A DNA stretch of 9,808 nt from Candidatus Bathyarchaeum sp. Lineage in GTDB: Archaea > Thermoproteota > Bathyarchaeia > Bathyarchaeales > Bathyarchaeaceae. Below the pieces are notes generated by a model that worked only from the letters and a program-made list of their open reading frames with translations, did no database searches and was not told where the DNA came from. The DNA lies in the NCBI GenBank assembly GCA_003096235.1, contig PIXT01000056.1:1-9808 (forward strand), in the 5' to 3' direction. The translations under genes and the position numbers were made by a program. Shown here in pieces: positions 6,556 through 9,808 of this stretch; within the stretch, counting starts at the first letter, position 1, and the number at the start of each line of letters is the position of its first letter.

Positions 6556-7305
6556 TTAGATTGTTTTTTGGATATTTTCGAAGCATTGTGTCAAATATTT
6601 TGGCAGTATTCTAAAGCCTGTTCCGTGGTCATGGAGGCGCCCGTCAGAGTAGTGTCCTATTCTGATGTCAACTTTCAGTTTTCCTTCTTTGACTAGTTCT
6701 GAAAACCTTTCAAAGCTGAAGCCATCAAGAAGGTAAGCTTCATTGAACCAGAAGTATTCTTTTCCGCGCTCTTTTTTGTGGTCAGCTAGAACGTAGATTA
6801 GTTTGTGATACTTTTTCTCAAAGCACATTTTCAGAGTGTTGTTGTCGTAATATGCTTCAACGTCTTTGTTGTTTCCAATGTATAACCTGTCACCTTTTAT
6901 CACTAGTTTAAGACCTTGACTATTTGGTTTGATAGAGTCAACAGTTGAGTGTAATTCTTTTTCATGTAAAGGAACTTGTGAGTTGTCTATTTCTTCTCCA
7001 GTCAGGGATAGCTGTTTATGGTCTACAGGTCTTTTACGCTGCAAATATCCAAACACTTCCAAAAGTTTTCTGTTAACTCTATTGGGCATAGGGGCTTTAG
7101 TGAACAAGGTAAGCATTGATGAAGAGTCTTTTCTTCCAGTTTTTAGTTCAAAAATGCTAAAGTCTGGACCTGCAATGTTGTTTTCGGTTATTCCTAAAAG
7201 GTCCTCTAAGGTTTTCCCAATTCCTGTTGAACCGCTTCGATGTGACTGAACAAAACCCATTTCTTTGATTTGTTGTATTTTACGTACAAAGTCAGAATAA
7301 TTCAT
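6556..7305 (-). CDS. MvaI/BcnI-family type II restriction endonuclease
   Basis: The protein has 249 residues, close to MvaI and BcnI in length as I recall. The family signature is plain: HRSGSTGIGKTLEDLLGI (22-39), then the catalytic PD-(D/E)XK set with E34, D48 in GPDF, and E53-L-K55 in FELKTGR. Near the C-terminus, RIGHYSDGRLHDHGTGFRI (215-233) matches the family block that reads the G:C pairs. MvaI cuts CCWGG and BcnI cuts CCSGG; both act as monomers that nick each strand in turn. An interrupted CC-GG type site is therefore likely here, and the central base is not decidable from sequence. The start is ATG 7305. A TATA-like TTATTAGTA (7325-7333) would make it leaderless. It is transcribed toward the methyltransferase gene. 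All key residues are present, so it is probably active. Confidence 0.88.
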   Translation of the reverse strand: MNYSDFVRKIQQIKEMGFVQSHRSGSTGIGKTLEDLLGITENNIAGPDFSIFELKTGRKDSSSMLTLFTKAPMPNRVNRKLLEVFGYLQRKRPVDHKQLSLTGEEIDNSQVPLHEKELHSTVDSIKPNSQGLKLVIKGDRLYIGNNKDVEAYYDNNTLKMCFEKKYHKLIYVLADHKKERGKEYFWFNEAYLLDGFSFERFSELVKEGKLKVDIRIGHYSDGRLHDHGTGFRILPKYLTQCFENIQKTI

Positions 7306-7324
7306 ACAAGAAAATTGAACAAAA

Positions 7325-7333
7325 TACTAATAA
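7325..7333 (-). promoter_or_regulatory. Possible TATA box of the endonuclease gene
   Basis: The minus strand reads TTATTAGTA. A start point about 26 bases downstream falls at the ATG (7305), giving a leaderless mRNA, in keeping with the missing Shine-Dalgarno sequence. Confidence 0.4.
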
Positions 7334-7346
7334 CCTTTATGCATAG

Positions 7347-7362
7347 GCGCCAAGAGTGGCGC
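7347..7362. promoter_or_regulatory. Inverted repeat between endonuclease and RHH genes (possible operator)
   Basis: GCGCCA and TGGCGC form a 6-bp stem around AGAG. The site lies just upstream of the endonuclease TATA-like box and between the two divergent transcription units. The adjacent gene encodes a ribbon-helix-helix protein, so this is a candidate operator controlling endonuclease expression. It could also act only as an RNA hairpin. Confidence 0.35.
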
Positions 7363-7428
7363 TTTAACCGTTGAAGTTTGTTTAACTGAGCTTGTTTCAA
7401 TAGAAAACTTGGCGGTTGAGCTCATTTT

Positions 7429-7438
7429 GTATTAAAAC
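7429..7438 (+). promoter_or_regulatory. TATA box of the RHH / winged-helix pair
   Basis: GTATTAAAAC would start transcription near 7460. The leader then contains the AGGAGTG ribosome binding site at 7477-7483. This argues against the far upstream TTG at 7416 as the start of the ORF. Confidence 0.45.
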
Positions 7439-7490
7439 ATTCGGGATAGATTGTGTTTTTGTGCCTGAAAAGGTGCAGGAGTGTGAAAGT

Positions 7491-7649
7491 TTGGGAAAAA
7501 TTAGCATAAGATTGGATTTGGTTGACGACTTGGCTGACAGGTTCTTGTCGTTGAAAAAGAAACGTGGACTAAAAAACAACTCAGAAGTTGCCCGGCAGCT
7601 GATAGCAGAGGCAGCCCAAAAAGAACTGCAAGTTGAGGGCGGGCATTGA
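7491..7649 (+). CDS. Small ribbon-helix-helix DNA-binding protein
   Basis: This 52-residue protein has the layout of a CopG/Arc-type ribbon-helix-helix repressor. A short beta strand KISIRLD is followed by helix 1 (LVDDLADRFLSLKKKRG) and helix 2 (NSEVARQLIAEAAQKEL). Such proteins dimerise and insert the paired strands into the major groove. The frame is open from TTG 7416, but I choose TTG 7491. AGGAGTG (7477-7483) lies 7 bases before it, and the TATA box at 7429 would place the transcript start after 7416. GTG 7461 and 7473 are other options. The stop codon overlaps the start of the next gene (TTGA), so the two are translationally coupled. The probable role is autoregulation or control of the divergent endonuclease or the downstream integrase. 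This is inference from family and position. Confidence 0.7.
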   Translation: MGKISIRLDLVDDLADRFLSLKKKRGLKNNSEVARQLIAEAAQKELQVEGGH

Positions 7650-7891
7650 CTGGAGTTACTGACGGGGCGAGCCTTCGCCACAAGCGAGTTATGGACATGC
7701 TGCTGTTCATCAAGTCGCATGATGGCGCCACTATCGTTCAGATACAAAGCTACATGCTCACAGCTCATGGGCTCAAGTTCAAAACCACAGCAGATTACAT
7801 CAAGGAGTGCCAGTTTGCGAGAATCATAAGAACTGACGGCATGCTGTTTCGGGTTGTGGCAAACAAAGTGAAGTTCGAGGCTGACTATTGA
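7646..7891 (+). CDS. Small winged-helix-like DNA-binding protein
   Basis: This is an 81-residue protein. Residues about 13-70 fit a winged helix-turn-helix: RVMDMLLFIKSHDGATIVQI (helix 1, turn, helix 2), then HGLKFKTTADYIKECQFARI (recognition helix) and a short RTDGMLFRVV hairpin as the wing. The TTG start at 7646 overlaps the stop of the ribbon-helix-helix gene and is preceded by the purine-rich GAGGGCGGG, so it is read by coupled translation. An internal ATG at 7691 would remove little of the domain. Pairs of small regulators like this are common next to integrases in archaeal mobile elements, where they control excision or maintenance. No ligand-binding domain is present. The specific target is unknown. 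Confidence 0.65.
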   Translation: MTGVTDGASLRHKRVMDMLLFIKSHDGATIVQIQSYMLTAHGLKFKTTADYIKECQFARIIRTDGMLFRVVANKVKFEADY

Positions 7892-8070
7892 CTTCTTTCT
7901 CTCTCTTTCTATCTCTTACAACCTCTCTACACCTCTTAGGTGTTAGGTGTGGGTGTGTGCAGGACTCTCTAGAACTCTGATGCAATGACAGCCACGAGAA
8001 AGTGCGTTATGGTGTGTGTATGTGTGTATGCGTCAAGTATGTCAGTCTAACGGTTTCGAGCTAGCGAGTG

Positions 8071-8139
8071 GACATATTTGAAGACTAATAGAGGTACATT
8101 GTTGAAAACAAGCTTTTTTTCTGAAAATCCAAGCAACAA
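8071..8139 (+). repeat. Dispersed repeat, copy B (tandem, inside the element)
   Basis: It shares 25 identical bases with copy A (8087-8111 against 159-183) and then continues in register: a T-run, CTGAAAAT, AAGCAACA. It shares AGACTAATAG with copy C 91 bases further on. Confidence 0.75.
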
Positions 8140-8161
8140 AAGGAATTGTGGTTCAAATCCG

Positions 8162-8230
8162 AGCATATTAGGAGACTAATAGCAGATGATTGTTGAAAAC
8201 TAGGTTTTTTCTGAAAACAGAAGCATCACA
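8162..8230 (+). repeat. Dispersed repeat, copy C (tandem, inside the element)
   Basis: AGCATATTAGGAGACTAATAG, then ATTGTTGAAAAC, GGTTTTTTCTGAAAACAG and AAGCATCACAG align with copies A and B. It is more diverged in the middle (CAGATGA where the others have AGGTACA). It ends about 20 bases before the integrase start codon. Confidence 0.7.
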
Positions 8231-8251
8231 GTTTTTGGTCAGGTGAAAAGA

Positions 8252-9442
8252 GTGACTTGCTGTCCCAGTTGTAACAGCCAGCGGATCTGGAAAGACGGAA
8301 TCCGTCAGACAGGATACTGTGAGGTTCAGCGTTATCTTTGTCGGGAGTGTGGTTACAGGTTCAGCGAGACTGCCATCAACGGGTCTGAAGGGGTCAGAGA
8401 TGGACGAAGAGTTCATAGGGTGCGAATAAATAGCGCAGTCAGTTTACCTTTTAGATGCCAAATCGGCGCTACCCCAGCAAAGGGGGTGAAAAATTTGGTC
8501 AAAGTGGAAACAGAAAAACAAATGGCCGCGGGGGCCACACTGCCAACAGATGCATCGGTTAAGGGCAAGCTCGTGGAATTCAGCTGGTGGATGAACAAGC
8601 AGGGTTACGCAAAAGCAAGCATCAGAGGATATCTCTCCTGCCTAAGAACGCTCTGGAACAGAGGAGCCAACATCTACGACCCGGAATCAATCAAAGAAAC
8701 ACTGGTAAAACAGAAGTGGTCGGCTAACAGAAAACGCAATGCAATAAACAGCTTCACACTTTTCCTCAAAATGCAGGGGCAGAAATGGGAAAAGCCAAGA
8801 TGCAAAGTCACAAGGAAAATACCGTTCATTCCAACCGAAGCAGAACTGGACACATTGATAGCGGGTTGCGGAAAGAAAACAGCAACATTCCTCAGACTAC
8901 TAAAGGAGACAGCGATGAGGTCGGGCGAAGCAAAGAGGCTGCAGTGGACTAATATAGATTCGGAACGACGCATCATCACATTGAATGAGCCAGAGAAGGG
9001 AAGCAATCCAAGGGCTTGGAAGGTAACCTCAGAGCTCATTGGAATGCTAAACAGCCTGCCAAAGAAGAGCCACAGGGTGTTCGGAGATGGACCAATAAAC
9101 TCTCAGAAAACAACGTTCATCAGGGCAAGGAAGCGATTGGCGCACAAGCTACAGAATCCAAGGCTACTGCAGATATCGTTTCATACGTTCCGCCACTGGA
9201 AGGCTACAACCCTCTATCATCAGACAAAGGACCCATACTACGTCAAGGAGTTTCTTGGTCACAAGAGCCTGAAAAGCACAGAAATATACATAACTATCGA
9301 AAGAACCATATTTGAGCCAAGCAATGACGAATATACAGTCAAAATAGCAAAAGACCCACAAGACATCAAGGACCTACTTGAAGCTGGCTTCGAATACGTC
9401 TGCAACAAAGAAGAACTGGTGTTCCTAAGAAAACGCAAATAA
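8252..9442 (+). CDS. Tyrosine recombinase (integrase) with N-terminal zinc ribbon
   Basis: This is the probable integrase of the element, acting at the 5' end of tRNA-His. It has 396 residues from GTG 8252. I prefer that start because AGGTGA (8241-8246) lies 5 bases upstream; GTG 8243 would add three residues. An N-terminal zinc ribbon has CPSC and CREC pairs (residues 4-7 and 30-33), as in IS1-type transposase proteins. A polar linker follows, then a core-binding domain (about 103-180) and the catalytic domain. The catalytic set is complete: R223 in AMRSGEAKRL, a lysine at 249 or 257, H311-x-x-R314 in HTFRHW, H337 in LGHKS and Y346 in STEIYI. A tail of about 50 residues ends in RKRK. The gene ends 33 bases before the att repeat and runs toward the tRNA. 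It should be active unless the linker is damaged. Confidence 0.92.
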   Translation: MTCCPSCNSQRIWKDGIRQTGYCEVQRYLCRECGYRFSETAINGSEGVRDGRRVHRVRINSAVSLPFRCQIGATPAKGVKNLVKVETEKQMAAGATLPTDASVKGKLVEFSWWMNKQGYAKASIRGYLSCLRTLWNRGANIYDPESIKETLVKQKWSANRKRNAINSFTLFLKMQGQKWEKPRCKVTRKIPFIPTEAELDTLIAGCGKKTATFLRLLKETAMRSGEAKRLQWTNIDSERRIITLNEPEKGSNPRAWKVTSELIGMLNSLPKKSHRVFGDGPINSQKTTFIRARKRLAHKLQNPRLLQISFHTFRHWKATTLYHQTKDPYYVKEFLGHKSLKSTEIYITIERTIFEPSNDEYTVKIAKDPQDIKDLLEAGFEYVCNKEELVFLRKRK

Positions 9443-9445
9443 ATG
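9437..9445 (+). promoter_or_regulatory. Candidate replacement promoter for tRNA-His
   Basis: AAATAAATG, formed by the last lysine codon and the stop codon of the integrase, is the only TATA-like sequence before tRNA-His. It lies about 42 bases upstream of G-1, about 11 bases further than the box in the displaced original promoter. Both boxes sit in a similar context (GCAATAAAT and GCAAATAAAT). Without it, the tRNA would depend on read-through from the integrase gene. Confidence 0.35.
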
Positions 9446-9475
9446 ACGGCACGTCAAAAGTAGTCGGAATCACTC

Positions 9476-9497
9476 CAATTGTGGCCGGGATGAGGTA
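9476..9497 (+). repeat. attR: 22-bp repeat at the start of tRNA-His
   Basis: It is identical to 4268-4289. It covers 7 bases before the tRNA and tRNA bases G-1 to A14. The strand exchange site of the integrase should lie within it. Confidence 0.85.
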
Positions 9498-9556
9498 GTC
9501 TGGTAGCCTATAGGGCTGTGGATCCTAGCGCCCGGGTTCAAATCCCGGTCCCGGCC
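9483..9556 (+). tRNA. tRNA-His (anticodon GTG)
   Basis: The fold is complete. The acceptor stem GCCGGGA pairs with TCCCGGC, with the extra G-1 (9483) opposite C73 (9556), the histidine identity pair. The D stem is AGGT/GCCT. The anticodon stem TAGGG/TCCTA holds the loop CTGTGGA, with anticodon GTG at 9518-9520. The T stem CCGGG/CCCGG holds the loop TTCAAAT. No CCA is encoded. Its first 15 bases are duplicated at 4275-4289 by element integration, so its upstream region is now element DNA. Confidence 0.95.
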
Positions 9557-9648
9557 CTTCTTGTTTCCGAGACCGGTTTTGGTAAACCTTTTATGATGAG
9601 AAACCTCTAAATCTTTCTTCTCCAATCAAACATAGACGGCAAATTTGT
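9557..9648. other. Spacer between the two tRNA genes
   Basis: 92 bases without an ORF. A TATA-like CTAAATCT (9607-9614) lies about 38 bases before tRNA-Ala, and T-rich stretches (9574-9591 and 9611-9620) could terminate tRNA-His. Confidence 0.4.
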
Positions 9649-9725
9649 GGGCCGATAGTTCAGCCTGGAAGAATGCCTGACTTGCACTCAGGAGGCCGCG
9701 GGTTCAATTCCCGCTCGGTCCACCA
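9649..9725 (+). tRNA. tRNA-Ala (anticodon TGC), CCA encoded
   Basis: The acceptor stem GGGCCGA pairs with TCGGTCC and includes the G3-U70 wobble pair that specifies alanine. The D stem is GTTC/GAAT. The anticodon stem CCTGA/TCAGG holds the loop CTTGCAC with anticodon TGC. The T stem GCGGG/CCCGC holds the loop TTCAATT. A73 is at 9722 and CCA is encoded at 9723-9725, unlike the neighbouring tRNA-His. Confidence 0.95.
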
Positions 9726-9756
9726 CACAATTCAAAATTCTATTACACTAACAGAT

Positions 9757-9808
9757 GTGTGAACTTTTGCTTCAAACCTGTAATGTGCTTAGAATTTTCT
9801 GAAAAAAC
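9757..9808 (-). repeat. Dispersed repeat, copy D (inverted, cut by the window end)
   Basis: The reverse complement of the window end starts GTTTTTTCAGAAAAT, continues to TAAGCACA and reaches CAAAAGTTCACAC. This aligns with the right half of copy A (about 186-237: TTTTTTCGTAAAAT, AGAAGCACA, CAACAGTTCACAC). The 25-base core would lie beyond the window. Confidence 0.5.

Larger units (their letters stand above)
7892..8251. other. Gene-free stretch before the integrase gene
   Basis: After the winged-helix gene comes a pyrimidine-rich tract (7891-7934, mostly T and C). It is followed by a perfect short hairpin, ACACCT/AGGTGT with a 3-base loop (7929-7943), then GT-rich sequence (7941-7960 and 8008-8031) and two tandem copies of the dispersed repeat (8071-8230). 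I see no credible ORF. The pyrimidine tract may end the upstream transcript. The repeats lie where integrase arm-binding sites or an integrase promoter could be. Confidence 0.55.
4268..9497. mobile_element. Integrated element in the 5' end of tRNA-His, carrying an R-M system
   Basis: About 5.2 kb lies between perfect 22-bp direct repeats, with a tyrosine recombinase gene ending 33 bases before the right repeat and a complete tRNA-His spanning it. This is the classic layout of a tRNA-targeted integrative element, except that the target is the 5' end rather than the 3' end of the tRNA. Cargo is a cysteine-cluster protein and a type II restriction-modification pair. The core is two small DNA-binding proteins and the integrase. 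No replication, conjugation or capsid gene is visible, so it is either a minimal element moved by helpers or a decayed one. Base composition shifts inside it: the cysteine-cluster gene is strikingly A/T-rich, while the regulator and integrase genes are richer in G and C. Confidence 0.85.

Noticed and set aside
5440..7730. TGGCGCCA palindrome at about 5445 and 7724, like half of the 7347 inverted repeat
   Set aside because: Both lie inside coding sequence and can arise by chance from codons. Not enough for a regulon claim.
7397..7768. 123-codon minus-strand ORF over the regulator genes
   Set aside because: The opposite strand carries a ribbon-helix-helix gene with a ribosome binding site and a coupled second gene. 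The ORF shows no domain.
7929..7943. ACACCT/AGGTGT hairpin as an intrinsic terminator
   Set aside because: It is followed by GT-rich sequence, not a T-tract. The upstream pyrimidine tract is a better, still weak, candidate.
8150..8160. GGTTCAAATCC, identical to part of the tRNA-His T arm
   Set aside because: The flanks cannot form a T stem or an acceptor stem, and the 11-mer is generic to tRNA T loops, so it is probably chance.
8071..8230. Two repeats with a unique stretch between them and ends like TTGAAAAC, suggesting a CRISPR remnant
   Set aside because: Similarity continues well past the supposed repeat end into the spacer, copies are about 70 bases long and diverged, another copy is far away at 143, and there are no cas genes.
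9592..9598. ATGATGA, a possible box C of a C/D guide RNA
   Set aside because: No CUGA boxes follow at suitable distances before tRNA-Ala.

Overview
The window looks like archaeal chromosome, probably from the TACK group and perhaps a Bathyarchaeia-type lineage. The support is archaeal-type uS12, uS7 and EF-1alpha in the crenarchaeal order (no EF-2 gene between uS7 and EF-1alpha), TATA-box promoters with short or absent leaders, frequent GTG and TTG starts, U-tract terminators, and archaeal tRNAs. The lineage below TACK is inference; domain Archaea is firm.

Left part (1-4267), ordinary chromosome. The minus strand carries rps12, rps7 and tuf (2828 down to 302), ending in a U-tract terminator. 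Upstream lie a small zinc-ribbon-like protein (3240-2998) and an ATP-cone / PD-(D/E)XK nuclease / helix-hairpin-helix fusion (4153-3308), both on the minus strand. A dispersed repeat sits at 143-237.

Middle part (4268-9497), a compact integrated element of about 5.2 kb. It is bounded by a perfect 22-bp direct repeat (4268-4289 and 9476-9497) that covers the 7 bases before tRNA-His and its first 15 bases. The left copy is a tRNA stub that still has a good tRNA-type TATA box upstream. The right copy is the start of the intact tRNA-His(GTG). The element therefore entered the 5' end of tRNA-His, and the tRNA must now be transcribed from element sequence. Its contents, left to right, are a cysteine-cluster (CxxCC/YkgJ-like) protein, a SPPY-type DNA methyltransferase convergent with an MvaI/BcnI-family restriction endonuclease, a ribbon-helix-helix protein translationally coupled to a winged-helix-like protein, a 360-bp gene-free stretch with two tandem copies of a dispersed repeat, and a zinc-ribbon tyrosine recombinase next to the tRNA.

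The element therefore looks like a minimal integrase-plus-regulators module carrying a type II restriction-modification system. That system would defend the host and could also stabilise the element. No replication or virion genes are visible. A hand scan found no CCWGG site inside the element but nine in the flanks, which fits an MvaI-like specificity.

Right part (9498-9808): the rest of tRNA-His, tRNA-Ala(TGC), and an inverted partial copy of the dispersed repeat at the window edge.
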